Both the position numbers and the translations under genes were made by a program. A stretch of 64,000 nt of DNA from contig NW_024466599.1 of NCBI RefSeq assembly GCF_017591425.1, positions 29,984,001 to 30,048,000 on the forward strand. The letters are read 5' to 3'. The stretch's first letter is position 1; the number at the start of each line of letters is the position of its first letter. Below the pieces are notes generated by a model, which was given only the letters and a program-made list of their open reading frames with translations, was not told where the DNA came from and searched no databases. Shown piece by piece: positions 10,161 to 20,980 of this stretch. Origin of the DNA: Ochotona curzoniae (lineage: Eukaryota > Chordata > Mammalia > Lagomorpha > Ochotonidae).

Positions 10161-13100
10161 CTTAAAGAATGAACAAGGGCATGGTTGGTAAGAAAAAGGT
10201 TTTACAATTATAAGCTAATAAAGAACAAGTGTGTTTACTTTTTAACTCACAGATGCAGCTTAGTGAACAAAGCCCTAATCCATCAGAACGTTAACAGAAA
10301 TGCTGGTGTTAACTTTAGGAACATGCAGCTAAAGCTTGCAAGTCTGAAGTCATTCCAAGATGCAGTCCAAAGGAAAGACATGTAACAAATTCCGAGTTCC
10401 TACGGTATTTATCAAATATGGCATAACTAGGAAAGAGGCATGGTGGATTGGTTTAAGGCACAGGCAACCAGAAGGGAAACAACCGAGTGCAGTGGACATG
10501 CTCCCGGGGTCACTGCATTCAGTGTGGCTCATGGTCATGAACACAGAGGACACCAGGTCAACTAAAAGGTTCAAATCCATTTTCTCCTCCACTATCTTCT
10601 TTCTGCCAAACTTTTAAGTGCCCATTTAACAGATTAGTAAAATTTAGTTATTTTTCATTGAAACTCAACCCAACGCATCTCAAAAGACTTAAAACACCCT
10701 TTCTCAAATCTTATCATATAGAGATTAAAAATGATGAAAACAGAATAAGGACATTTTTTGCTGAAAAGGAAGTGATTTCCTACAACAGGCACCACCACCG
10801 TAGCTGAGATTCAGTGAGGGGGCCAATTTATCCAATTCGGAAGGCAGGTCAACTTCACAGTATTTTGAGTTCTAATTTTGACTTCTCTCTGTTAATCAGC
10901 AAGCTCAAGAAGGCCTTCTTGTACTTCCAGTGACAAATCAATGAATTTTAATATCAAGCAAAGAATGATTAGAGGAAAAAAAAACCCCACTAGCAAAAAT
11001 CACTGCATACAAAGCCAAAATACATGGAGGTACTCACTGTCATCATGCATGTGACTGCTTACATGCAATCTGAAAATTACCCTTCCCTCCTTCATATAAA
11101 CTTCTATGTGTATGAATCAAATTAAAATTGAGGGAATCCTAATCACAGAAAAAGGAAGTCTGACAGTAATCTGGACTAAGATTCATCTTAAGAAGGGATT
11201 TTTATTTACAGTATTTTTTACAGACTTCTGTTTTAGCATCGTCTCACCTGGAAAAACTTCTGCATCTCAGGAACTTTGTTCTTCCCAGCATAATCATATG
11301 CGGGAGAACTGGAGGTCAATTTAGTTGGAGTAGCAAATATGATAGGCGGTGCTTCTGTGGAAATCACGGGCTTTAATCCCTGTAGGAAAACAAGGAAAAC
11401 AGCAAGTTAAAAATGTGTGGATAGTTGGACAAACCTCTCAAAGAGCAGTCTGGCTAGTGAGGGCAGCCATTCAATCACAGGAGAAGCTGGAAAGGGGAGG
11501 CTCCAGCTGGTCTTCCAACTTCTGACAACAGCCTAACCTCCTTTTTCAAACACTAGCACTTAGGGAGAAGGCGGGAAAGGCACACCAATCTACGCTTCTA
11601 AAATGCCTACTGCGCCCCTGCTCCCATGGGACCAGCAGAACACCCATGATCTGTGTGACCTGTGACCACATCTCCCTCGTTCCTCCTCTGGGTCAGCCAA
11701 CGTACCAACCTGAAACTCATAACCCCAACGTGTACTTCAGAAACTTAGCAATAACTCAGTCTGAAATGGCCTGTAACAGTTTAAAGACAAAGACACACAC
11801 GTGTGCTGTCAGGAACAGAAAACAAGCCACAAAGTATAAAGTAACTGACACTGTATGATTATTAGATGCACAACCAAAGTAAAATGAGGGTGCGAAGTAC
11901 TGACACACAACAGCAACCCTGAAAGCATCATGCTGATGAAAGAAGGCGGCAGCCCACGTGGGTTCCAGCTGGAGTCCCAAATGTGCCCCTTCCATTCGGG
12001 CTCCCTGCTACTGTGTCTGGGGAAGCAGCAGATGACCCCAATGCTTTAGTAAATGAGCCACTGACTTGAAGAGCTCTCCCTCTTGAACTCTACTTCTCAA
12101 ATCATCTTTAAAAAGAAAAATAACACATTTTGACTCTCCATATGACAAGGTGTTGCATAACACACTGACACAGACTCCAAAGGAGTCAGAGAGGGAAGGA
12201 GAGGCCCGATTCCTGAACTCACGAGACCACAAGGGCTCAGCGTGGACTGCACAACGCCGGCCTCCTGGAAATGACCCTGCACTCACACTGCTTCCTCCTA
12301 CCGATCCTTTCCCCTCGACTACAAAAACTAAAAGTCACTTTCTACAAGCATCTCTAGAAACACTCGGAAAATAAATTCACATTTTGACAAGCCTACTGTG
12401 AGAGCATTTTCAGAAAAGATTGTTCCTAATTACTTTCTCTGGTTATCCAGCCAATGATTCAAAACCGGTTTTTGAACAAGTATATCAACTATTTTAAACA
12501 ATTCCATATTTCCTTTAACATATTACAAACGTTTAGAACACAGAATCTTAGCTACCTACTTGTTGCTTTACCCATCCATTACAAATTATATAGTCTTCTT
12601 TTCTAAAGATTAGTATTTTTATTTTGAAAGACAGAGGGAGAGCTTCAAACCGCTGGCTCACTCTCCCCATGGCCATCAAGGCCAGGCTGGGCTAGGCAGA
12701 AGGCAGCAGCCGAGAGCGTCACTGCAGTCTCCCACAGGTGTGGCAACAACCCAAGTGCTTGGGCCATCCCCTACAGCGTTTCTCAGGCCATTAGCAAGGG
12801 GCCAGAACCCAAGTGGAGCAGCTGGAGCCTGAACCAGCACGTGTACGGAATGCTGGCACTGCTGGTGGCAGCTCAACCTGTTGTACCATAATGCCAGCAT
12901 CCCTATCTTTCTTTTTTCAGTAAACATTTGTTGTTAAGGATTTGCTCACTTTTACTGGAAAGCCAGATCAGATTTATGGAAACCAGGGGAGACAAAGATC
13001 TTCCATGTGCTGGTTCTTCTGGGTCTCCCACATGGGTGTGGAGTCCCAACAAATCCTCTACCGCTTTCCCAGGCCTCAAGCAGGGAGCTGGATGGGAAGC

Positions 13101-14738
13101 AGAGCAGCCGGAACACAAACTGGTACCCAGATGAGATCCCAGTGCTTTCAGGTGAGGATTTAACCATTTATTGCACCAGTCCCCCTATCGTTTTTGATAT
13201 GCTTATTTTAACATTTACAGTCCGTGCAAAGATCTATATTGTTTTTTCTCATTTGCAATTAAGTTTTTTTCTGACTCATTCACAGATTCATAATTGTCAA
13301 TGAATTCACTGTTGACAGCCTGTAAATGAAGTTCTAGAAGTCCCTGGAACAGATGATTAAAACAAAGCTCAGACTCCATAAGCAAGAGAGGATTCAAACT
13401 GAGGTTCTCTGAGCTATTCTTGTTTTTTTAAAGATTTACTGTTTTGTTTGTTTTAAAGGCAGAGTTAGAGAAGAGAAGAGAGAAATGGCCAAAACAGGAC
13501 TATGCCAGGCAAGTTAAGAAGCCAGGAGCTTCTTTCAGGTCTTCTATGTAAGTGTAGGAGCTGGACTGGAATCAGCATAGGGCAGTGTGAGATGTCAACT
13601 CTGCAGGTGGTGGTTTAACTCCGTTTGCCACAAACCAGTCCCCCAGGTGCTTTGATTATACCACACTATCCAAAATTCAGCTTGGCCCCAAGGCTAACGG
13701 AATGATTATAAAATGCCGCAATATTTCACCTACCCATCACCAGCCCTGCCAACAATTATCAGAGCAGCCAAGGGTTCTAATGTCTCAAGACAGCTGGCTT
13801 TATAGCACTGCATTTCTCAAGAATAGGCCTTACTAAAAGCTGTGTCCAAAGGGATTGAGAAAAGCACTTCACCTGTGCTTACTCCAGGGCTGCAGGTGCT
13901 GCAACTTAGCATGGTAAGCCTCAAATCCGTCCCTGCTTCTCTAATGACAAAGTTATCACGTCAAGTTAAAATCTCTACCTATAATACTGTTATGGAACAA
14001 GTAAAACTATTTAATGATGCACATCAGGTTATTCGTTTTACACAGTACTGAAAGCTGCAAATATCTTCATTCTATAGCATGTTAATGATCCCAAGAAAGG
14101 AAATATTAAAGGACTCCTAATTATCTAAATTGGAGTGCCTGGTTAGAGGGTGGGTTTAACCGCCACATTCTGAAATGTACTCGCCAGATAAAACCTACAA
14201 AGTATCACTTCCACCATCACAGCTGAAATCTAAGCAACCGTGAACTTCCAATTTTCAGGAGGAATACAATTCCAGAGGTGATAAAATCCAAACACCCGAT
14301 CTTTACCAAATGCACCACAAGGGAATTTCTGCCCAATGTCAGTTTTATTCCAACTGTTTACTTTAAAAAAAAAAAAACGCTTAGCAAAACCCAGTTTATG
14401 AAGAACATCAGTCATGCGTGTCAGGGCACCTCTCAGAGCAGCCACACCCCATACCTGGCTACTTGGCTTCCAGTCCAGCACCCTGCCAACGCATCCTGGG
14501 AGGCAGCAGACAATGACACAGCACCTGGGCCCCTATCATACTCACAGGAGACCCAGCTGGGGTTCTGGACTCCTGGCTCCACCACCGGCCTAGCACTGGG
14601 CCTATCTGGGGAATGAACCAGTGATGGAAGACCTCTCTTGCTCTGCATTTCAAGATGAAAATAAACAACAAAAAGTTTTAAAATCTACAACTATCCAAGT
14701 AGATGATATATTCATACAATGGAGCCCTACAGAGCAGT

Positions 14739-14769
<31 letters not shown>

Positions 14770-16442
14770 AACTGATTCCTGCAACACAGATGAACCTCCA
14801 AAATATTACATTAGGAAAAAATAAACGTTAACAGCACAGTGGACAGTGTGCGATCCCATGTATGCTGTGATGAAGTCATACTAGGAAAGCGGTCAGCAAC
14901 TCACGGGGAAACTTCTGGGGATGGCGTAACCCTGGTGTCCTACTGAGCAAGGTGGGGCACAAGCCTATACGCTTGTCAAAACTCTTCAAACTCTTAACAA
15001 GATCCACAGGCTGAAAAACAAGTCGTAACCTAAACGTAGAAGCAACACTTTCCCATATCTGTAAAGGAAATTGCTGCAACACCGTTGTTAATTCCTCCCT
15101 CACAAGTCATAATCAAATGGGTTTTAGTGACTGCAGTGATTTCTCTTTTAATTCTGGACTTTTTAACCCATAATTTTTCTTCCCTGTCCACCTTCACGTA
15201 CCTATAATCTAATCATCGTCTATCTGCCTTCCCTCCCCCCATGACTGCAGCCCATGTATCTCCATCAAATTCTAAATTCACAAATCCAACTGCTCCTAGA
15301 CAAGTCATGTCACAGTCCAAGAGTTACAAACCTTAAATTCCTTCTCACCATCCTTCCCTAAAAATCTGTCTGTAACCTTGCCAACAGCATCTCTAATACG
15401 AGGAAAGCTTTCTTCCCCACTTAGGGAAGCTGCAATGCCCGGCAGGAAAAAAATAGCCGGGAGCGGGGGGAGCTGCAATACCTTCTCCACACAGCACCTG
15501 GGCTCCCAGCTGTCTCATCAACCTTTCCCACCGGAGAAGAACCAGGAAGAACACCACGTTCCAGCAGGCTCGGCCGGAGAACAGCTATCACCAAACAGAA
15601 ACACACAAGCCACAGTGCTTGTCACGTGACACACAGCTGTAATCTGTGGGTGAAATTACGCTCACTGTCTGCAGGTCTAACAGTCTGGCCAAGGTCACGC
15701 GAGCTAAGGGCATAAAAGATGGGCTGTGAAACCGAACCTGCCTGACACACTAAAATCCGAGCTCTTCATAACACTCAAGACGGAGACTTAAACTCCAAAC
15801 GGTAGACAGCGAATGCTAAACCCGAATACTTCTGAGGCTACTACAGGCACTCCCACCACTTTTCAAGTGTGATGCACTCCTCTCCCTCCGTGCTAACTCC
15901 CAGGCTCCCTCGGACGCCTGAGAACCCCTTCCAGCTCGAACCGACCCAGGCTGCCCAGGCTCCAGCCTCGCCCGAAGGGGACACTGCATCCCGGGCAGTG
16001 ACAGGGGGACGGGGCAGAAGGACGCAGGTCCAGAGCTGGACCTCCTGCAAGAGCGAGAGGGCAGGAGCGTGGACTCAGCTGGGTCAGCCACCCTCTCCCG
16101 ACCCCACGAGTCACGCACCAAAGACGAGCAGCGACCCTGGGGGTCACCTTGAACCCTGCATGGAGTCAGAAGACGACCCTGCCAAACAAACAGCCACACA
16201 ACACGGAGCGCAGACACACGGGACGAGCCGCTCGGGAGAGGAACCACAAGGTTCCGGGCGAATCCAACACAACTGCGGGCACAAGCCTCGCCGGCTCGAA
16301 CGCCGTGACTGCCCGCGCGGAGGTCTGGCCGCCACGCACCCCTTCGGAACACGGGCGGCGCGACTCGTACCTGCGGGGAATAGGCATCCGAAGCCCAAGC
16401 GCCCGCCAACTTCTGCGTGAAGCCACTGAATTTGTAATACAT
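10020..16442 (-). CDS. COX7A2L: COX7A2L (SCAF1/COX7RP), respiratory supercomplex assembly factor, three coding exons
   Basis: The spliced CDS is complement(join(10020..10160,11248..11379,16371..16442)), 24+44+46 = 114 codons plus TGA, the same length as I recall for the human protein. The start [16 protein letters not shown] and the end YMASQPKNK are diagnostic of COX7A2L, not of COX7A1 or COX7A2. The middle exon holds the linker [14 protein letters not shown] and the conserved [12 protein letters not shown]. The last exon holds the COX7A-type domain ([14 protein letters not shown]) with one transmembrane helix at about residues 89-107. In the family, this protein sits in the mitochondrial inner membrane and bridges complex III to complex IV in the III2+IV supercomplex. 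Both introns are GT-AG and phase 0, so this is not a processed pseudogene. No stop or frameshift was found. The ATG has G at -3. Expression is probably constitutive, given the CpG-rich promoter. Confidence 0.97.
10161..11247 (-). other. COX7A2L intron 2
   Basis: This is a 1087-bp GT-AG intron with no repeat that I recognise and no other open frame of interest. Confidence 0.9.
11248..11379 (-). CDS. COX7A2L: COX7A2L coding exon 2
   Basis: It encodes residues 25-68 (GLKPVIS to QKFFQ). The acceptor is TTTTCCTACAG (3' base at 11380) and the donor is GTGAGAC (from 11247). It is 132 bp with no internal stop. The exon carries the low-complexity linker and the start of the COX7A-like fold. Confidence 0.96.
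11915..12118 (+). mobile_element. Old C-type SINE fragment
   Basis: It keeps CCACGTGGGTTCCAGCTGGAGTCC, GGGCTCCCTGCTACTGTG and GGAAGCAGCAGATGACCC, with a decayed tail. Confidence 0.5.
12604..12902 (-). mobile_element. C-type SINE
   Basis: Reverse-strand landmarks: CTAAAGATTAGTATTTTTATTTTGAAAG tail, AACCCAAGTGCTTGGGCCATCC, GTACCATAATGCCAGCATCC head. Confidence 0.82.
12932..13187 (-). mobile_element. C-type SINE
   Basis: ACTGGAAAGCCAGATCAGATTTATGG, TGGGTCTCCCACATGGGTG and GCAGGGAGCTGGATGGGAAG read in reverse. It resembles the younger group but lacks part of the tail. Confidence 0.82.
13422..13645 (-). mobile_element. Old C-type SINE, internally deleted
   Basis: TTTAAAGATTTACTG tail, GAAGCCAGGAGCTTCTTTCAGGTCTTC, and head complement TTGCCACAAACCAGTCCCCC. 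The central CTTGGGCC block is missing. Confidence 0.7.
14418..14668 (+). mobile_element. Old C-type SINE
   Basis: CCTGGGAGGCAGCAGACAATG, CACCTGGGCCCCTATC, CTGGGGAATGAACCAGTGATGG in plus order; the head is decayed. Confidence 0.62.
14695..14905 (+). mobile_element. L1 ORF2/3' UTR fragment
   Basis: GATATATTCATACAATGGAGCCCTACAGAGCAGTAA, then GATGAACCTCCAAAATATTACATTAGG, follow the order of the L1 ORF2 end. A CAAAA repeat replaces part of it. Confidence 0.65.
14739..14771. repeat. (CAAAA)n microsatellite
   Basis: About five CAAAA units inside an old L1 fragment in COX7A2L intron 1. Confidence 0.9.
15690..15782 (-). mobile_element. MIR fragment
   Basis: The plus strand reads GGCCAAGGTCACGCGAGCTAAG ... 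GGGCTGTGAAACCGAACCTGCCTGACAC, the reverse complement of the MIR core region. Confidence 0.65.
16371..16442 (-). CDS. COX7A2L: COX7A2L coding exon 1
   Basis: It encodes residues 1-24, from [10 protein letters not shown] to YSPQ. The donor is GTACGAGT at 16370-16363 and the exon ends in phase 0. The open frame runs on for about 180 codons into the GC-rich intron, but that extension has no family similarity and is read-through past the donor. Confidence 0.95.
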
Positions 16443-16751
16443 GACGCCCGGAGTCCGGCTTCCTGCAGCCGCTGCCTGCGCGACCGCCCTGGAGAAGGAC
16501 CCTGCCTCCCGGGCGGTCGTCCCAAGGCTCAGCGTCAGGACCCTACGCCAGGTTACGGGCTGCCCGGAGCCCGCCTAATTTAAAACTCACATTTTATATA
16601 TCACGAGATAACCAGAAGGAGACCACAAAAGACAGAACCAGCTCTGAGAGAGCACAGAAAAAAGCTGGGCAAACATCTGTGGGAAACACGAGGTGCTTCC
16701 CACCTCCACGAACCCATTTAGATTCCGGAGCTGCTAAGACGTCTTAGGAAA

Positions 16752-16763
16752 TGCGCAAGCGTG
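16752..16763 (+). promoter_or_regulatory. NRF-1-like site
   Basis: TGCGCAAGCGTG differs at two positions from the NRF-1 palindrome YGCGCAYGCGCR. It lies about 310 bases upstream of the start codon of a nuclear gene for a respiratory-chain protein, a class often driven by NRF-1. Binding is inferred. Confidence 0.35.
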
Positions 16764-16805
16764 CTACTGGCGAAGCGCGGCCGGGGTCAGCTGGGACGGG
16801 CCATG

Positions 16806-16847
16806 GGGGCGGGACTTTGAGGCAGGAGGGCGGGGACGGGGCGGGGC
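16806..16847. promoter_or_regulatory. GC-box (Sp1-type) cluster
   Basis: GGGCGGG-type boxes appear at about 16806-16813, 16828-16835 and 16838-16845, some 360-400 bases upstream of the COX7A2L start codon. This is a typical TATA-less promoter arrangement. Confidence 0.6.
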
Positions 16848-16870
16848 CAGAGCGCTCTGGGGAGAGCAGG

Positions 16871-17386
16871 TGCAGTCGGGCTGGAGCCTTAATGGTTAGG
16901 TTAAAGGTGTCTCTTTTATCCAATTGCACTTGTTTGTGGTCTCATTTGTGAGCTCCTGGCCTGTAACACCTGGGTTAGCATCTCTCACTCAGTGTCAGGA
17001 GATACGCCCGAGCTTCCCCTGGCAACCTGGGAGTGGGAGCAAACAAGGAAATTGGGAAACACCTGCTGAGGGCCTGATTTGTACCTAGGAGTGTTAGGGG
17101 CATGGCCGCCTGGCTTTGTCAAAGGAAACGCAGGCACTAGCCAAATGCTGAGGCTTCACGGAAATGATTGAACCTGCAGTCTGGATTTATGGCACTGGGG
17201 GAATATTCCTTTCCCTGGCCTCTGCTCCTGGAGATAAAGGAAACACCTCGACCATGAGCCTGAAGGGTCTGAAACTTTCTGTTCTCGTAGCATTCGGTTC
17301 GTTTAAACGTGCTTTTAAAGCCTCCACGGTGTGCAAGAAAACCCTTGTCTTTCACGTAAAATAAATCCTTAAAAAAGAAGTAGAGG
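16871..17386. other. Unique sequence upstream of COX7A2L
   Basis: It lies past the CpG-rich block. Short open frames exist but none resembles a protein, and no repeat was recognised. Confidence 0.5.
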
Positions 17387-17705
17387 GCCCAGTACCATAG
17401 CCTAGTGGCTAAAGTCCTCACCTTGCATGTGCCAGGATCCCATATGGGCGCCAGTTTGTATCCTGGCAGCGCTGCTTCCCATCCAGCTCCCTGCTTGTGG
17501 TTTGGGAAAGCAGTCGAGGATGGCCCAAAGCCTTGGGACCCTACACCCGTGTAGGAGACCTGGAAAAGGTTTCTGGCTCCTGGCTTCAGATCAGCACAGA
17601 ACCAGCCGTTGCGGTCACTTGGGGAGCAAATCATCGGACAGAAGATCTTCCTCTCTGTCTCTTCTCTCTGAATATCTGACTTTCCAATTTAAAAATCAAA
17701 TTAAA
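17387..17705 (+). mobile_element. Young C-type SINE
   Basis: Head GGGCCCAGTACCATAGCCTAGTGGCTAAAGTCC, then GATCCCATATGGGCGCCAG and AGCAGTCGAGGATGGCCC. The flanks AAGTAGA (before) and AAAGTAGAA (after) suggest a short target-site duplication. Confidence 0.94.
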
Positions 17706-17794
17706 AAGTAGAAGAAAGCAATCATGTAGCACACTGATGAATGGAGCCTTTGGGTACATTTCCCATAAACTCACGTAACTTTCCTATAAGGTTG

Positions 17795-17905
17795 CTGTTA
17801 GCACTTCCCCTTTCAGCAGAAGCAAATGAGGCCCAAAGAAACTAAGCAACTTACCCAGGTCTGCGATTAGCAGCAGAGCCACTGGCTCCAGGGTCTGTCC
17901 TCCTC
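17795..17905 (-). mobile_element. MIR fragment
   Basis: GCAAATGAGGCCCAAAGAAACTAAGCAACTTACCCAGGTC reads as the reverse complement of the MIR core (splice-like GAGG...AAGT...CCCA order). Confidence 0.7.
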
Positions 17906-18090
17906 AGCATGGTTCCGGTCATTAATAAGGTCCTTGAAAACATTTGGGGGAAATGCAATTAAAAGATACTTTGCCTAAATCCACACATAGTTTTCTTATA
18001 ATATGCATTTTTGTGAACTTTTTGAAGGCCTTCACATACATAACTTAATTTTGCACCAAAATAAACATTATAATTCCATTTCCCATGACC

Positions 18091-18404
18091 TTTTTTTTTT
18101 TTTTTTTTTGGAAAGGCGGATATACAGAGAGGAGATACAGAGAGGAAGATCTTCCGTCCGATGATTCACTCCCCAAGTGAGCCGCAACGGGCCGATACTA
18201 TGCCGATCCGAAGCCAGGAGCCTCTTCCGGGTCTCCCACGCGGGTGCAGGGTCCCAAAGCCTTGGGCCGTCCTCAGCTGCTTTCCCAGGCCACAGGCAGG
18301 GAGCTGGAAGGGAAGTGGGGCTGCCGGGATTAGAACCGGCGCCCATATGGGATCCCGGGCGTGCAAGGCGAGGACCTAACCACTTGCGCCACCGCGCCGG
18401 GCCC
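18091..18404 (-). mobile_element. Youngest-looking C-type SINE
   Basis: It is a full-length reverse copy with most CpGs intact (GGGCCCGGCGCGGTGGCGCAAGTGG head, TTAGAACCGGCGCCCATATGGG). The target-site duplication TCCCATGACCTTTT is perfect (from 18081 and from 18405). Confidence 0.97.
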
Positions 18405-18414
18405 TCCCATGACC

Positions 18415-18703
18415 TTTTAAAAGATATTTATGTGAAAGGCAAAGTGACGAAGAGAGTCTTTCATCTGCTGAATCCTTCCTCCAATGTCCACAATAGCCAG
18501 GGCTGGACCAGGAAAGAAGCCAGGCACCTGGAACACCTGGAGGTCTCCCACGTGGGAGCAGCAACCCAAGTGCTTCAGCCAACATCCACCGCCTTCCCAC
18601 ATGCGTGAGCAGAGGAGTCCAGACTCAAACCAGGCACTCCAGAATGGGAGCCGGGTATCCCAAGGGGCAGCTTAGTCCACAGCACCACAGCATTCATCCC
18701 TGT
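18415..18703 (-). mobile_element. Old C-type SINE
   Basis: It abuts the young SINE. TCTCCCACGTGGGAGCAGCAACCCAAGTGCTTCAGCC in reverse and the head complement CCACAGCACCACAGCATTCATCC identify it. Confidence 0.8.
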
Positions 18704-19164
18704 CTCCAAGAACTGTTTAAAATACTGTTAAACAAAAATCCATTCTGAGAAGGATCAAGGACAGATAGCGCAGAGCCAGGGTGAATGCCAGCAGCCTGGT
18801 GGTCATGGGTTGAAGCCCACATGCCCCAGGTATTCACCACTGCCACTAGCCTGTTCAGTAAAAGTTTCTACGTATTCATCTGCAAAGCTACACCAGAGCA
18901 GTTGAGTCTCATGGTAGGAATGGAATCCGAGAGACAGAACGAGAGGAGACTGATTTAGGCTTAAGTTCCAATTTCTCCAAACTGTATACTTCGCGGCTAG
19001 TTTTATTTCCAATGCTGGAGGCCCACTTACCTCTTCCATAAAGGAGGAATCATTGTCCTTCTCATCTTCTCTCAGTGGTGATTTGAAAATCAACAGGTGA
19101 TAAGCTATAAAGCTTACCCTAAGTTGCTCACCTTATCTCTGGATCAACTTACTTTTCTCTAGTG
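18704..19164. other. Unique sequence
   Basis: No gene, and no repeat beyond possible weak MIR-like traces. Confidence 0.4.
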
Positions 19165-19283
19165 AACTGGGGCTGGTGGTTTGATGAAGCCCACTGCTTG
19201 TGAAGCCAGCATTCCTTATCAGAGCACTGGTTCGAGTCCTGGCTGCTCCCCTTGTGGTTCCAGCTCCTAAGAAAGTAGCAGAT
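19165..19283 (+). mobile_element. Outer C-type SINE, 5' half
   Basis: Head GGGGCTGGTGGTTTGATGAAGCCCACTGC down to CCTAAGAAAGTAGCAGATGG. The 3' half resumes at about 19665. Confidence 0.75.
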
Positions 19284-19655
19284 GGGGGCTGCAGCTGTGG
19301 CTCACAGGCTAATCCTTCACCTGCAAGCACTAGCATCCCATATGGGTGCTGGCTCGTGTCCCAGCTGCTCCACCTTCAAATCCAGCTCTCTGCTTATGGT
19401 CTGGAAAAGCATCAGAGAATGGCCCAAGTCCTTGGACCCCTGCACCGACATGGGAAACCAGGAAGAGGCTCCTGGCTCCTGGCTCCTGGCTCCTGGCTTC
19501 AAATCAACTCAGCTCCAACTGTTGTGGCCATTTGCAGAGTAAACCAGCAGATGGAAGATCTTTCTTTCTGTATCTCCTCTCTGTAAATCCCCCTTTCCAG
19601 TAAGAGTGAATAAATCTTAAGGAAGGAAGGGAGGAAGGGACAGAGAAAGAAAGAA
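19284..19655 (+). mobile_element. Inner C-type SINE nested in an older one
   Basis: Complete copy with head GGGGCTGCAGCTGTGGCTCACAGGC. It carries a local GGCTCCT tandem (about 19467-19498). GAAAGTAGCAGATGG before it and GAAAGCAGCAGTGG after it form the target-site duplication. Confidence 0.88.
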
Positions 19656-19664
19656 AAAGAAAGC

Positions 19665-19857
19665 AGCAGTGGATGGTCCAAAAAGTTGGAGCCTGGCCAC
19701 CCGCATGGCTGACCTGGAGGGAGTTTGGTTTCCTGACTTCTGCTTGGCCCAACCTTGGTGGCTGTGGCCTTCTGAGAATGGAACCAGCAGATGGAAGATC
19801 TCTCACATGCACCCTCACTCTTTCTCTGTGCTCTGCCTTTCAATTAAATAAATCTTT
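19665..19857 (+). mobile_element. Outer C-type SINE, 3' half
   Basis: It starts with GGATGGTCCAAAAAGTTGGAGCC and runs to TTTCAATTAAATAAATCTTTC, completing the element opened at 19165. Confidence 0.75.
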
Positions 19858-20696
19858 CAAACTCATCAGTTACCATAAACTTTCATTGGTTACAGTGATT
19901 TAAGCTAATTAAATGCTGATCCCCCCCATTACAAAACACAGCATATCCTGGCATATCCTGTGTGGAAGGAAGGGCTTTCCGTGGAGTTTACGTGGAAAGC
20001 AGCAGTGACGTGACTTAGGATGGCTTCCTGTCTCTAACCACTGGACGTGTTTAGGAAGAAGATAGAGAGGGTTCCCCAGTTTTTAGCAGTGCTAGGTGTC
20101 GCAGCTTCTCAAAGCAGAAAGTGCCTGTCAACACTGGTTATTTTCTTAAAGTTCCTGCCATCTGATTTTAGATCCTACGAGACATAAATTAAGAATCCTG
20201 AAAATGTTACAACAGCCGGGCTGTTCAGTGGGAGATGAAATGTCAGTAGCAGAGTGTGGGTTGGGATGTCACATGGAGTGGCTGATCATGGGAAGATTTT
20301 GTCTCGTTTCCCAAATAAAACACAGCACACTCTGGCAGCACTGAGGCACCCAGTTCTCACTCGGATTTGCATGACCCTCCCCATCCCCCCCTCTTAAAAG
20401 ACATGATCTTTCTTTTTATTATGATCCTCCAGGTTGGTCCCCCGGATCCAGTTTTGAGGAACAACGATCCCTAGTCAGTGTCCTGAGAGGCCAGCTGTTG
20501 CCAAGTGACTTGGACACATGCAAATGTCAGTCCAGCTCCCAGGAATCCGAAAGCCCCTGCCACTCTCTGGGCGGGACCTGTGCAGGACCTCTGGCAGCTG
20601 CGCTCTCACAGCCCCCAAAGCAACAGCACTTGCAGGCAGGTTATACCGAATATAAATAGAAACAGTCTCGTGAAAGAATTCTCTCTCATCCACTTA
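19858..20696. other. Unique sequence
   Basis: Nothing recognisable; open frames here are short and overlap on both strands. Confidence 0.5.
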
Positions 20697-20980
20697 TTTT
20701 CACTTTATTTGAAAGTGAAGAGAGAGACAGACACATCTTGCATCGGCTGGTTCTCTCTGCAAATGTCCACATCAAACAGGGCTGGGCCAGCCTGAAGCCT
20801 GCAGACCAGAACACCATCCTGGTCTCCCCAGTGGGGGACATGAACTCAAGTACCTGAGTCGCCCTCTGCTGCCTCCCAGGATCCGGGGCAGAAGCAGAGT
20901 CACCAGGACACCAGCCAGGAACCCAGATGTTGGGTGTAGCTGTCGCAGGAGGTGACTCCACGACTGTGCCAAATGCCTAC
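20697..20980 (-). mobile_element. C-type SINE
   Basis: Reverse landmarks: TTATTTTCACTTTATTTGAAAG, CATCGGCTGGTTCTCTCTG, CTCAAGTACCTGAGTCGCCCTCTGCTGCC. Confidence 0.77.

Larger units (their letters stand above)
11380..16370 (-). other. COX7A2L intron 1
   Basis: This is a 4991-bp GT-AG intron. It contains old SINEs (11915-12118, 12604-12902, 12932-13187, 13422-13645, 14418-14668), an L1 fragment (14695-14905) and a MIR (15690-15782). No young, full-CpG SINE lies in it. In the gaps 11380-11915, 12120-12600, 13646-14415 and 14906-15690 I see only unique sequence. Confidence 0.9.
15880..16870. promoter_or_regulatory. CpG-rich promoter region of COX7A2L
   Basis: A GC-rich stretch with many CpGs covers coding exon 1 (densest at about 16200-16560 and 16740-16850), while the sequence on both sides is AT-rich. 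Its position over the first exon of a housekeeping mitochondrial gene fits a CpG-island promoter. The exact start site cannot be read; it should lie at about 16450-16790 for a minus-strand transcript. Confidence 0.8.

Noticed and set aside
15869..16420. 183-codon plus-strand open frame across the CpG-rich region
   Set aside because: It is antisense to COX7A2L exon 1. GC-rich DNA has few stop codons, and the translation has no domain or family likeness.
15816..16442. 208-codon minus-strand open frame beginning at the COX7A2L start codon
   Set aside because: Only the first 24 codons are coding. The frame then reads through a good donor site (GTACGAGT at 16370) into GC-rich intron, while the true continuation is exon 2 at 11379.
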